DNA of 57,745 bases from Planctomycetaceae bacterium (GTDB lineage: Bacteria; Planctomycetota; Planctomycetia; Planctomycetales; Planctomycetaceae). The notes beneath the pieces were generated by a model. It made no database searches. It was given only the letters and a program-made list of their open reading frames with translations, and had not been told where the DNA came from. This document shows, in pieces, positions 28,471 to 36,221 of this stretch. How positions within the stretch are numbered: the first letter of the stretch is position 1; each line of letters begins with the position of its first letter. The stretch lies in assembly GCA_041398825.1 (NCBI GenBank), contig JAWKTX010000023.1, positions 1 through 57,745 on the forward strand, read 5' to 3'. A program made the position numbers and the translations under genes.

Positions 28471-28683
28471 TTATCGAGTGTCTTCCTTTTCAGCTTGCGC
28501 GTTAGATGACGACATTACGAACGACCCGATGGTCGCAAGGCTTCCGTGAATGGTCAATGCGATGCCCGCACCGATGAATCCAGCCCAGTTGACTGAAGTA
28601 AATCCACCCATCACAAAACCGATCAACATCAATACGATACCCAGAAGTAAAGTTGCAGCAGATACGTTTCGGTAATTCAACAT
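28471..28683 (-). CDS. small two-helix membrane protein
   Basis: 70 residues from the ATG at 28683, with AGGA eight bases upstream; a GTG at 28707 with a more distant AAGGAG is the alternative. Two hydrophobic segments (AATLLLGIVLMLIGFVMGGF and GFIGAGIALTIHGSLATIGSF) are joined by a short loop, with a polar tail (SSNAQAEKEDTR). Function unknown. It is downstream, in the same direction, of the attC-like hairpin of the 28835-29163 repeat, so it may be a captured cassette gene. Confidence 0.6.
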   Translation of the reverse strand: MLNYRNVSAATLLLGIVLMLIGFVMGGFTSVNWAGFIGAGIALTIHGSLATIGSFVMSSSNAQAEKEDTR

Positions 28684-28834
28684 TGATCGTGTCCTCGTAG
28701 TCTTCACGATTACTCGTGTCTCCTTGGTGATGGTTTACGCTTGCCGGTCTTTATTGAGTCAGCTTAACAGCGATTTGAGATTTGGTTCGGCGACGACTGG
28801 CTTCCTAACTGATAAGCAGCCGTCTCGTGTTTGC

Positions 28835-29163
28835 CAGCGAACGAATTGCGATCTATGCGACGGCAGGTTGCTGGCGTATCGACCGAGCGTTGAACTTTGC
28901 CGCCTTGCGAATACTTGCGGCTCGGTTGTTTGCTTGCGGGATTCATCACGGTGAGGAATCCGCTGCGGAGCAGTCTACCGATGGAGCGAGGGGTTGTCAC
29001 CCTGGGATTGGCGATTGGATGGTGGTCGGGTTCCGTGGCATGTTGGCATTGATTCGGGTACGACGGTTATTCGAGCAACAAATGGGGCGGCATCTCCGGG
29101 GTAGCGACGAGATCGGTTTCTGTGTCGAAACGATCTGAACATCAACGTGTGCTGTCAGAGACG
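28835..29163. repeat. 329-bp direct duplication, unit 1, with attC-like hairpin
   Basis: It aligns without gaps to 30389-30717. The last 127 bp (29037-29163) are identical; the rest differs at scattered positions. The left end (28836-28895) is a hairpin-forming stretch bounded by AGCGAAC and GTTGAAC; read on the minus strand this is GTTCAAC...GTTCGCT. A third, partial copy of this hairpin is at 56945-57005. The ends fit the loose RYYYAAC/GTTRRRY pattern of integron attC sites. Confidence 0.65.
28897..29052 (+). CDS. 51-residue hydrophobic ORF in repeat unit 1
   Basis: TTG start directly after the GTTGAAC end of the attC-like hairpin; stop TGA. The product begins LPPCEYLRLGCLLAGFITV and ends LGLAIGWWSGSVACWH. 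It is homologous to the ORF at 30451-30606, which has a better hydrophobic profile. This copy has lost part of the central hydrophobic stretch (RNPLRSSLPMERG). No clear SD. It may be a degenerate small membrane protein or a chance frame kept open by recent duplication. Confidence 0.35.
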   Translation: MPPCEYLRLGCLLAGFITVRNPLRSSLPMERGVVTLGLAIGWWSGSVACWH

Positions 29164-30088
29164 CTGTCATCCATCGGGCTCCCACGTTCGATACGATGCT
29201 GGTCTCGCATTGCTGCGAAAGATATCTCGTTGCCTGTATAGCCCGTTCGTCGAATTGCGGGCTGGCTGAAGCCTGTGAATATTGCGCAAACGGAGGCGGG
29301 GCTGACTGCGATTCGTTGTAGAGTGAATCACCGTGCGCTATTTGGCGATCAAACCCGAGCAGACGGAGCAACGGCAAAGCTGGGTCGGCAAATCACAACT
29401 CGCCATCGCGGACCACCCGGAAGCAACAAAAACGGTTCCTGACACCTTTTGTATTTTCCTTTTGTATTTTCTGACCATTCTCAGTACGCTCATTCGTACA
29501 GATCAAGTGTGGATTGATCAGCGTGCCAGTGAAGCCACCTGAACAAAAGAATCCATGATCAACTCGCCCAAAAACGTCGAGGCACCGAACCACTGACTAT
29601 CCCTCGCAAAGTTGCGTCCCCGCAGAGCATTGCTCCGTTTCGTCAGATAACAACAGCCTACCGCCGGTCGGGCTGTGATTCAATGAAACACCGACCAAAA
29701 ACAAGCCTTCTGTCCCCTACATCGAACACCGAACCCATGCCTAAAAAAATCCAATACGCCCTCACGAACCAACAACAATCAACGCAAGAAAAATCACGCT
29801 CAAAGATCTTTCTTCAACCTCAGTCTTGACAAACCCAAAGACCGTCGCTGACACCTTTTGTGTTCTCCGGAATCAACAAAAACGGTTCCTGACACCTTTT
29901 GTGTTCTCTGACACCTTTTGTGTTCTCAGTAGGGACTGATCATGAAACGATTCGGCACCTTTTTCGCTCAAATTCCAACAGGTGGTGCTTTGTGTTTTCT
30001 CGTCTGAATGGTCAAGCAATGTCATCCATTTTCTGATGAATTCCGGGAGCAACACTGTGTGCCACTCCGACGACGAATCCGGAAAACG
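29164..30088. repeat. gene-poor stretch with REP-like repeats
   Basis: The motif GTTCCTGACACCTTTTGT occurs at about 29433-29450 and 29884-29901. Further TGACACCTTTTGTGTTCT units lie at about 29849-29866 and 29908-29925, so three copies fall within 80 bp. Its complement (GGTGTCAGGAAC) is a sequence type commonly found beside REP-associated IS200-type transposases in planctomycetes. No such transposase is present here. I see no supported gene in the rest of the stretch. Confidence 0.55.
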
Positions 30089-30373
30089 TCACAGCGATTG
30101 CAAGTCGAGCGGCACCGTGAAACACCAATCTAATGATGCCAACTGCCCGTTGTGCTCCCAATCAATCTCACTGTCGTCATATACTGGCAGCGGGTCCAGG
30201 TAGTTCCAGATGATCAACGTGCCTACAATAATGAGTGGAAACATCACCCACATTGCAGTTCTCTTTAAATGGTCGATCATGCGAGGCGGCTCGCGCCAAT
30301 CTCCTGTCAACTCGATCGGAGTGAACGCGAATCGATCCGGATCGGGCAATCCTTGCAACGGTTGCAAATCCAA
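30089..30373 (-). CDS. small single-span membrane protein, possible cassette gene
   Basis: 94 residues with a TTG start at 30373 supported by AAGGGAG seven bases upstream. A polar N-terminus (LQPLQGLPDPDRFAF) is followed by one membrane segment (MWVMFPLIIVGTLIIWNYL at about 41-59) and an acidic tail. No family recognised. The start lies 16 nt from the GTTCGCT end of the attC-like hairpin in repeat unit 2 (minus strand). The same spacing is seen for the 57021 gene behind its hairpin. This supports a cassette-type organisation. Confidence 0.6.
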   Translation of the reverse strand: MDLQPLQGLPDPDRFAFTPIELTGDWREPPRMIDHLKRTAMWVMFPLIIVGTLIIWNYLDPLPVYDDSEIDWEHNGQLASLDWCFTVPLDLQSL

Positions 30374-30388
30374 TTTTGCACTCCCTTA

Positions 30389-30717
30389 CAGCGAACGAAT
30401 TGCGATCTACGCGATGGCAGGATGCTGGCGTATCGATCGAGCATTGAACTTTGCCGCTTTGCGAATACTTGCGGCTCGGTTGTTTGCTCGCGGGATTTAT
30501 CGCGGTAATGCATCCGATGCTGGGCAGTTTACTGATGGGGCAAGGGTTTGTCGCCCTGGGATTGGCGATTGGACGGTGGTCGGGTTTCGTGGCATGTTGG
30601 CATTGATTCGGGTACGACGGTTATTCGAGCAACAAATGGGGCGGCATCTCCGGGGTAGCGACGAGATCGGTTTCTGTGTCGAAACGATCTGAACATCAAC
30701 GTGTGCTGTCAGAGACG
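30389..30717. repeat. 329-bp direct duplication, unit 2, with attC-like hairpin
   Basis: Partner of 28835-29163. The attC-like hairpin spans 30390-30449 (AGCGAAC...ATTGAAC). The terminal 127 bp (30591-30717) are identical to unit 1. Greater conservation outside the ORF than inside it points to recent recombination or conversion of that part, or to constraint on a non-coding function. Confidence 0.65.
30451..30606 (+). CDS. 51-residue putative small membrane protein in repeat unit 2
   Basis: TTG start right after the hairpin; the product is LPLCEYLRLGCLLAGFIAVM, then HPMLGSLLMGQGFVALGLAI, then GRWSGFVACWH. Two hydrophobic stretches separated by HPMLG look like a helical hairpin. A homologous frame occurs in unit 1, and a shorter similarity (LPLRERLGVVGSLAGFV) begins at the equivalent TTG at 56943 on the minus strand. 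No SD, so expression is uncertain. Confidence 0.4.
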   Translation: MPLCEYLRLGCLLAGFIAVMHPMLGSLLMGQGFVALGLAIGRWSGFVACWH

Positions 30718-31022
30718 GATGCCTTGAGACCTCAGATTCTTCTGGCATCTTGTTTTCGCATCGTGGCGACTCTGCGTGCCCCTCTCCGGTCCCTCGCTGA
30801 CGCTGCGGGTTTCCTGCTGGGCCGTCTGGCTGAGAATACCGCTCTGGCTTAGGGATGGCCCGGTGCTTTGAAAGATCTGGTTCGGGATAAACGCGAAGAC
30901 GCAAAGACGGCGGAAGCAATTCTTCGGAAACCCGATGGCTCTTCTGTCGCAGGTGTCCCCGGAGGTCAACAAGCGTTCTGTGCCCCGTGGTTTCGCGTGC
31001 TTCTATCCTGTCTGCTGCAGCT
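30718..31022. other. gene-free stretch with repeat debris
   Basis: It contains GGTCCCTCGCTGACGCTGCG followed by GGTTTC (about 30789-30814). On the minus strand this reads AAACCCGCAGCGTCAGCGAG, a dispersed intergenic repeat type I associate with planctomycete genomes. It also contains GCGAAGACGCAAAGACGGCG near 30893. Long open frames crossing it on the minus strand join unrelated pieces and are not genes. Confidence 0.45.
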
Positions 31023-31481
31023 TTACGCTCTCTTTCCCTCTCTGTGAGCAAGCGACTCCTGACGTCTCTTGAACTCCTCAAGCCTGCGTTCCGCAGCGCG
31101 GCTGTTCGGAGAAAGCCGAAAACACGCCTTCTGACCAGCCACATCAACCATCAGCACGGCGAAGCTTTTTGAGGTTCCCAGCTCCAGGACGCAGCTAGGC
31201 CGAGGGACAGAGATCTGCTCGAGCGATCCAAATGGAAGCACGCGAGAATGTGGGCGACAGATGATCAGGCAATCGTCCTGGAAGCGATACTTATAAGGAG
31301 GACTCACTCCAGCACTTCCCGATATTGCAATACCGTCGTAACTGCTGTCGTCGGGTTTGTTAACCTGGACGCTGGAGTAAGACCGGGACAGAAGATACCA
31401 GTCCTTACTTGCCCATCGGCCTGCGAGCCAATGAATGAGGACGAGAACAGACAAAAATGCTGCGGCAACAAAATGCCCCAT
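31023..31481 (-). CDS. small membrane-anchored protein of unknown function
   Basis: 152 residues with a hydrophobic N-terminal helix (FVAAAFLSVLVLIHWLAG), then a beta-rich domain (DDCLIICRPHSRVLPFGSLE, ELGTSKSFAVLMVDVAG) and a basic helical C-terminus (RAAERRLEEFKRRQES). The fold pattern is reminiscent of a small bacterial PH-like domain on a membrane stem, but I cannot confirm that. The SD is weak. It stands alone between repeat debris and the sulfatase, which is on the same strand. Confidence 0.55.
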   Translation of the reverse strand: MGHFVAAAFLSVLVLIHWLAGRWASKDWYLLSRSYSSVQVNKPDDSSYDGIAISGSAGVSPPYKYRFQDDCLIICRPHSRVLPFGSLEQISVPRPSCVLELGTSKSFAVLMVDVAGQKACFRLSPNSRAAERRLEEFKRRQESLAHREGKRA

Positions 31482-31607
31482 ACTTTGCTACCCGTTCAAA
31501 GATTCCAGATTAACGGATGGGGCAAGACATGCTCATCGACGAGTTCTGTCGACCACCAACCCGTGGAGAAATGAAAACCCTGTGCATGTCATGTAAACCG
31601 TGGACTC

Positions 31608-33077
31608 TTACTGTGACTTCTCATCCCCTGATTTGTCTTCGCCTCCGCTGCGAGCGTTCTTTTGGGCCGCGCGTTTCTTCCTGCCGGAGGCACCGTTTCC
31701 ATTGCCACGTCCATCCGGGGCACCAGGCAGGTTTGGAGCGTCGGTTTCCGGCAACAGTTTTCTCAGTTGCTGTTTCGTCAAGCTATGCGCGGCAACGTCA
31801 GCCAGATTGATGTATTCAAACGGGTCTGCCTGTTCGTCGTAGAGCTCTTCATCACCATTCGCATAGCGAATGTATCTCCAGCGCTCGGTGCGGACTGTGT
31901 GATTCTGAAAGCCATGCGTTGTCAAAGCAGGATGGTCCCATTGCGTCCCGGGATCATGCAGCAGCGGTGAGATATCGCGACCCTCAATATGATCGGGGAT
32001 CTTCAGTCCGGTCAATGAGCACAGCGTTGGATAAATGCACGAAAAGTCCACCGTGCGGCCGCAGACACCGCCGGCTTTCGTGACACCGGGCACTTTCCAG
32101 GTGAATACTGTTCGAGTGGGTTCTTCCCATAAAGCGAATTTGCGCCAGTGAGATTTTTCTCCGAGACTCCAGCCGTGATCGCTCCACAGAACCACAATCG
32201 TATTTTCACGGTGAGGGGATTCTGCAAGACCATCCAGAAGGCGCCCCACCTGCGAATCGCAAAACGCGATCGTGGCCAGGTAAGCCTGAACAGCTTCTTT
32301 CCATCGACCGGATGCGATGATCTGCGCGTGGTCACCGTCAGCACCAGCCATCCTGATGCCGGCCGCAGGTACATCATCGAGATCATCTGTGCGATGCGGC
32401 GGCAGCTGGATGGAATCCAGCGGGAACATGTCGAACCATTTCCGGGGAACACTAAACGGCATATGAGGCTTGACGAGTCCAATTGCGAGGAAAAAAGGCT
32501 TGTCGCTTTCTTCTTCAAGTTTTCGCAGCCCGTAGCTCACGACACTGTAATCGGGCATCTCCTCATCCGAATTTGCCAGCGGATAGAATTTGATACCGCC
32601 GACTCCGTTGTTCACCGCATCAGGATGGATGCGTGTCTTTCCCGTACCAGCAAAGTAATCATTCCAGATTCCACCAGGCTTGTAACTGCCGTGATAAATC
32701 TTCCCTGCACCGTAGACACGGTATCCGGCATTGGCAAAGTGCGTATTCAACAGCTTGTCTTCACTGATCCCGGGGCGCCAGTTCTGGCTGTTCAAATAAC
32801 AACCTGTTGAACTGGGGCGCAGTCCGGACATCAGTGAAGCACGAGAAGGATTACACGCGGGTGCGGTACAGTAGGCATGAGCGAATGTGACGCCTTCCCG
32901 GGCAAGGCGATCGATATTGGGCGTTCGGGTTTGAGGATGCCTGCCCAGATGCCCCACCCAGTGATTCAGGTCGTCGATAGCAATAAACAAGACGTTTGGC
33001 GGCGACGGTGCAGCATTCGCGGGTCCCTGTGCGGTCATCAGCAGGATCGAGAGACATGCCAACCAGCGAGAAAGCAT
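31608..33077 (-). CDS. exported Cys-type sulfatase
   Basis: 489 residues from the ATG at 33077, chosen because AGGAG lies 7-8 nt upstream and a signal peptide follows (WLACLSILLMTAQGPANAA). It matches iduronate-2-sulfatase-like enzymes: metal site IAIDDLNHW, then the sulfatase signature CNPSRASLMSG at residue 75, where Cys would be converted to formylglycine, then GKIYHG, KPHMPFSVP and LWSDHGWSLGE. The C-terminus ends in a Gly/Asn/Lys-rich low-complexity tail. It cleaves sulfate esters, probably on algal or host polysaccharides, in the periplasm. It is divergent from the DUF1559 gene. Confidence 0.92.
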   Translation of the reverse strand: MLSRWLACLSILLMTAQGPANAAPSPPNVLFIAIDDLNHWVGHLGRHPQTRTPNIDRLAREGVTFAHAYCTAPACNPSRASLMSGLRPSSTGCYLNSQNWRPGISEDKLLNTHFANAGYRVYGAGKIYHGSYKPGGIWNDYFAGTGKTRIHPDAVNNGVGGIKFYPLANSDEEMPDYSVVSYGLRKLEEESDKPFFLAIGLVKPHMPFSVPRKWFDMFPLDSIQLPPHRTDDLDDVPAAGIRMAGADGDHAQIIASGRWKEAVQAYLATIAFCDSQVGRLLDGLAESPHRENTIVVLWSDHGWSLGEKSHWRKFALWEEPTRTVFTWKVPGVTKAGGVCGRTVDFSCIYPTLCSLTGLKIPDHIEGRDISPLLHDPGTQWDHPALTTHGFQNHTVRTERWRYIRYANGDEELYDEQADPFEYINLADVAAHSLTKQQLRKLLPETDAPNLPGAPDGRGNGNGASGRKKRAAQKNARSGGEDKSGDEKSQ

Positions 33078-33401
33078 CTGAGGACTCCTGGAGCGAAACA
33101 ACGAAGTAACAAGCCACAGCAAATTTGGCATGAGTATACGAAGCCTTCGCCGGATGAACAGGTGGCCGCAGAAGGTCGACGATCGCACGAAGCGTGCAGC
33201 AAATCGGCGGCACCAAAGTCAAGCGCACGCCCCGGTAAACTTAAATTCTAAACATTTATAAAATATCCGGCGGGTTTCACTTCTGTTCAGAATCACTTTT
33301 GTGAAGAATCTGGATTCCTTTCCTGAAGTGCTCCCATTTGATGTTATCGAGGGGGGCCCGTAGTTCTTCCTATCCGGCTATATTCTGAAGGAGTGTTTAT
33401 T
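33078..33401. promoter_or_regulatory. divergent promoter region between sulfatase and DUF1559 genes
   Basis: 324 bp between two outward-facing starts. It contains an AT-rich patch (AACATTTATAAAATATCC near 33252) and, near the DUF1559 gene, TATATT followed by an AAGGAG eight bases before the ATG. Exact promoter boxes cannot be assigned. Confidence 0.4.
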
Positions 33402-34436
33402 ATGAAAGTCGCATCTTTGCGCCGGCAGGGTTTTACCCTGATCGAGCTTTTGGTCGTAATTGCGATCATAGCAATCCTGATCGCCCTGCTTCTTCCGGCC
33501 GTCCAGCAGGCCCGCGAGGCGGCTCGCCGCACACAGTGCAAGAACAATCTGAAGCAAATTGGCCTGGCAATTCACAACTACCACGACACGCACAACGTGT
33601 TCCCGCCGGGCACAGTTCCCCGCCGGGGAACGGCCAATAATGGTCGTGTGATTGCCAATTACGAATCGTACGGCTGGGCTGCTTTAATTCTGCCGCAAAT
33701 GGAGCAAAGCAACATTACGAATCAGTTGAAGATTTCAACCGTGACGCTCAATGAAGCGCTCATCGCGGCCAATGCGGCCGGGAATCTTGACTTGATGTTC
33801 CCTGCTTTGAACGTCTACCAGTGCCCCAGCGATACGACCGGACCGAATTTGAAGACCGGCATGCGTCGCACGCACTTCAACGGACTTTCAGGTATTGGAA
33901 ACGGATGGCGTCCGCCGACTCTGAATTACCCCGGGTCGACAGGCGATCCCTCCGGTGACCTTCGTGCTCCACGTCAGCTGAATCATCGTGCACCACTTGG
34001 AGTCTTCTACAACGGAAGCCGAGTCAAGATGCGAGACATCACTGATGGGACATCCAATACATTTATGGTCGGAGAACGTGAAGAACGATGTGGAGCCGGA
34101 TCCTGGCTCGGTGGACGTAACCCGGATGGAAACGGCACCCACGGCAACGACTACCATCTGGCGCGTGTTCGTCAGCCCCTGAATGACCCCGTGAATACAG
34201 GGGATGACCGCTGTACGGACGGTTTCAGCAGTAAGCATGTCGGCGGAGCCCAGTTCCTGTTCTGCGACGGTTCTGTTCACTTCATCAGCGAAAACATTGA
34301 CTTCAATCTCGCAGGTGCTCCCGAACGAAATGACCAGGGAATCGACTGGCCAGCAGATGTTACGAACGCCGGCGCCGTGGGCATCTACCAGAAGCTGGGG
34401 ATGAAATCAGACGGTCAGGTCATTGGTGAATTCTGA
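33402..34436 (+). CDS. DUF1559 prepilin-like (type IV pilin N-terminus) protein
   Basis: 344 residues with AAGGAG eight bases before the ATG. The N-terminus carries a type IV prepilin cleavage/methylation motif (RRQGFTLIELLVVIAIIAIL), then ALLLPAVQQAREAARRTQC, typical of the planctomycete DUF1559 family. The C-terminal H-x9-DG motif region is present (GAQFLFCDGSVHFISENI). These proteins are numerous in planctomycetes and are presumed to be pseudopilins or surface fibres made through a type II/IV system. Exact function unknown. A terminator follows, and the small lipoprotein gene is 122 bp downstream. Confidence 0.92.
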   Translation: MKVASLRRQGFTLIELLVVIAIIAILIALLLPAVQQAREAARRTQCKNNLKQIGLAIHNYHDTHNVFPPGTVPRRGTANNGRVIANYESYGWAALILPQMEQSNITNQLKISTVTLNEALIAANAAGNLDLMFPALNVYQCPSDTTGPNLKTGMRRTHFNGLSGIGNGWRPPTLNYPGSTGDPSGDLRAPRQLNHRAPLGVFYNGSRVKMRDITDGTSNTFMVGEREERCGAGSWLGGRNPDGNGTHGNDYHLARVRQPLNDPVNTGDDRCTDGFSSKHVGGAQFLFCDGSVHFISENIDFNLAGAPERNDQGIDWPADVTNAGAVGIYQKLGMKSDGQVIGEF

Positions 34437-34461
34437 AACTGAATTCGTCATCAACAAATGA

Positions 34462-34487
34462 GCACCCGGCTTCTTTCAGTCGGGTGC
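34462..34487 (+). terminator. terminator-like hairpin after the DUF1559 gene
   Basis: GCACCCG (34462-34468) and CGGGTGC (34481-34487) form a 7-bp stem followed by a weak TTCCGTCTT. It lies 25 bp after the stop. Leaky termination would let some transcripts continue into the lipoprotein gene. Confidence 0.6.
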
Positions 34488-34558
34488 TTCCGTCTTCCAT
34501 TTCGCGAAAAGCGAATCCGTTTGAAAACCAGCGAAAGTTGAATCGGAGCGAAACCTCA

Positions 34559-34984
34559 ATGTACCGAATTGCCTGCGTGCTTCTGGCTGTTGGATTCACT
34601 GTCGGATGCGGCCGAAGCGATCTCCCTGAGCTGGGCACTGTGACAGGAGTGGTCACAGCGTCCGGAGCCCCGGTCGCCAACGCAATTGTCAACTTCACTC
34701 CCACAGGACCAGGTCGTCCCTCCACCGGCGAAACCGACGCTCAGGGAAAGTTCAAGATGATCTACCTTCAGGGTATTGATGGAGCCATCGTTGGTGAACA
34801 CACGGTGACCGTCGAACGGGTTACAACCGAAGCAATGGATGATCTTCCGGATGACCCATCCGAAATGACTGCGGAGCAGAAAGCAGCAGCAGAGGCAATC
34901 AAACCATTACCACCGGCTGCTTCCGATGGTTCAGTGAAGGTGGAAGTGAAAGCGGGCACGAATGAGCTGAACATCACCCTCTAA
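34559..34984 (+). CDS. small exported lipoprotein with carboxypeptidase-regulatory-like fold
   Basis: 141 residues with GGAG ten bases upstream of the ATG at 34559. A lipoprotein signal ends VGFTVGC. The rest resembles the beta-sandwich carboxypeptidase-regulatory-like domain (VTGVVTASGAPVANAIVNF, GKFKMIYL), then an acidic Ala-rich insertion and a strand end (GTNELNITL). Proteins of this type often lie directly behind DUF1559 genes in planctomycetes, so it is probably an accessory of the same pseudopilin system. Confidence 0.8.
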   Translation: MYRIACVLLAVGFTVGCGRSDLPELGTVTGVVTASGAPVANAIVNFTPTGPGRPSTGETDAQGKFKMIYLQGIDGAIVGEHTVTVERVTTEAMDDLPDDPSEMTAEQKAAAEAIKPLPPAASDGSVKVEVKAGTNELNITL

Positions 34985-35090
34985 TTTCACTGCGTCAGAT
35001 GCTTTCTCAACCGCGCACTATCTCCTGACACACTTTTGAACCTGCGGTTGATTCAGGCCCCCTGCCCTTCACAAGAACAGCAACACGCTC

Positions 35091-35123
35091 AGCTGACTGT
35101 CACATTTGACAGTCAGCTTTTTT
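35091..35123 (+). terminator. strong intrinsic terminator
   Basis: A perfect 12-bp stem (AGCTGACTGTCA at 35091-35102, TGACAGTCAGCT at 35107-35118), a four-base loop and a run of six T. It ends the DUF1559/lipoprotein transcript about 107 bp after the lipoprotein stop. The frame open across it toward the epimerase gene is therefore not its N-terminus. Confidence 0.9.
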
Positions 35124-35221
35124 GTTGGGCTTCGACATGGTTTGCAGCGGGGAATTTCTTCAGAATCCCAACGCAGTCAAGCGACTCAACAGCAGTATCA
35201 ATTCCCAGGCGAGCTACCTCG

Positions 35222-36121
35222 ATGCCCGATGTAAATCAACTCAATGACCAATTTTCGATCCCCGGTCTTCGGTTTGAAACCAATCCCCAGGGCATGGTCA
35301 GGGCGACCATCCAGACACCTGCTGCTGAGGCGGAGTTATATCTTCAAGGGGCGCATGTCACCCGGTGGAAACCGGCAGGGCATCGTGAAGTACTCTGGCT
35401 GAGCAGATCTTCATGGTTTGAATCGGGGAAACCAATTCGGGGCGGTATTCCGATTTGCTTTCCCTGGTTCGGCCCGCACCCTGTTGATCCCCAGCAGCCA
35501 GCTCATGGCACCGCTCGAATCTCAAACTGGAATATCGCGCAGGCTGAGGAAACCGCTGAACACGGCGTCAAGCTATGGCTCACCGCCCAAATAGAAACGT
35601 TTCAAATGACCTACACTGTCGACTTCGGAAACGAGCTGAAACTCGGCCTGCAGATTCGCAACTCGCAGGCCAGTACGTACGAGCTCCCGATCGAAGAGGC
35701 GCTTCATACGTACTTCTCCGTCAGCGACATTCGGCAAGTCAGCATCGAAGGGCTTCAGCAGGCTGCGTACATTGATAAGATGGACAACGGCTTATTAAAG
35801 GCGCCGGCCCATACGGCCATACGATTTGATCGGGAAACGGACCGTATCTACGTCAACACAGAGGCCGCCTGCACTCTGCACGATCCGAACCTTCAGCGCG
35901 AGATTGTTGTGGGTAAGCGGGGATCGTTATCCACCGTCGTCTGGAACCCCTGGATCGCAAAGGCCGCGCGAATGCCGGACTTTCGTGATGATGAATGGCA
36001 GGGAATGGTGTGCATAGAATCGGCCAATGTCGCGACAAACGCATTGACGCTGGCACCGGGCGAATCCCATAGCCTGCAGGTGGATATTTCAGTGAATGCA
36101 ATGACAAATGCATCCGTCTGA
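35222..36121 (+). CDS. D-hexose-6-phosphate mutarotase / glucose-6-phosphate 1-epimerase-like protein
   Basis: 299 residues from the ATG at 35222. It matches the YeaD-type aldose-1-epimerase family, which interconverts anomers of hexose 6-phosphates: GAHVTRWKPAG, IRGGIPICFPWFGPH, HGTARISNW with the first conserved His, IEEALHTYFSVSDI with the catalytic His region, and CIESANV with the catalytic Glu. Length is normal for the family. It is cytoplasmic, with no signal peptide. The frame is open upstream into the terminator but has no Shine-Dalgarno there. It stands alone, flanked by terminators. Confidence 0.88.
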   Translation: MPDVNQLNDQFSIPGLRFETNPQGMVRATIQTPAAEAELYLQGAHVTRWKPAGHREVLWLSRSSWFESGKPIRGGIPICFPWFGPHPVDPQQPAHGTARISNWNIAQAEETAEHGVKLWLTAQIETFQMTYTVDFGNELKLGLQIRNSQASTYELPIEEALHTYFSVSDIRQVSIEGLQQAAYIDKMDNGLLKAPAHTAIRFDRETDRIYVNTEAACTLHDPNLQREIVVGKRGSLSTVVWNPWIAKAARMPDFRDDEWQGMVCIESANVATNALTLAPGESHSLQVDISVNAMTNASV

Positions 36122-36131
36122 ACATACCCGC

Positions 36132-36166
36132 AAAAAAACGCCCGGCATGTATCCCCACGCCGGGCG
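36132..36166 (-). terminator. intrinsic terminator for the minus-strand DUF1552 gene (possibly bidirectional)
   Basis: CGCCCGGC (36139-36146) and GCCGGGCG (36159-36166) form an 8-bp GC-rich stem. Seven A on the plus strand (36132-36138) become a T-run for minus-strand transcripts. It lies between two convergent genes, so it may also stop the epimerase transcript. Confidence 0.8.
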
Positions 36167-36221
36167 TCGTCAGCAACTGAAATTCAAAGACTGCACATGC
36201 TTTGACTGCACATGCTGCGTG

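Noticed and set aside
30497..31147. 216-residue minus-strand open frame
   Set aside because: It runs through repeat debris, the 329-bp duplication and the start of an overlapping real gene in another frame; no coherent protein pattern.
35036..35221. Longer N-terminus for the hexose-6-phosphate epimerase
   Set aside because: It would translate through a strong intrinsic terminator, and the family similarity starts at the ATG at 35222.
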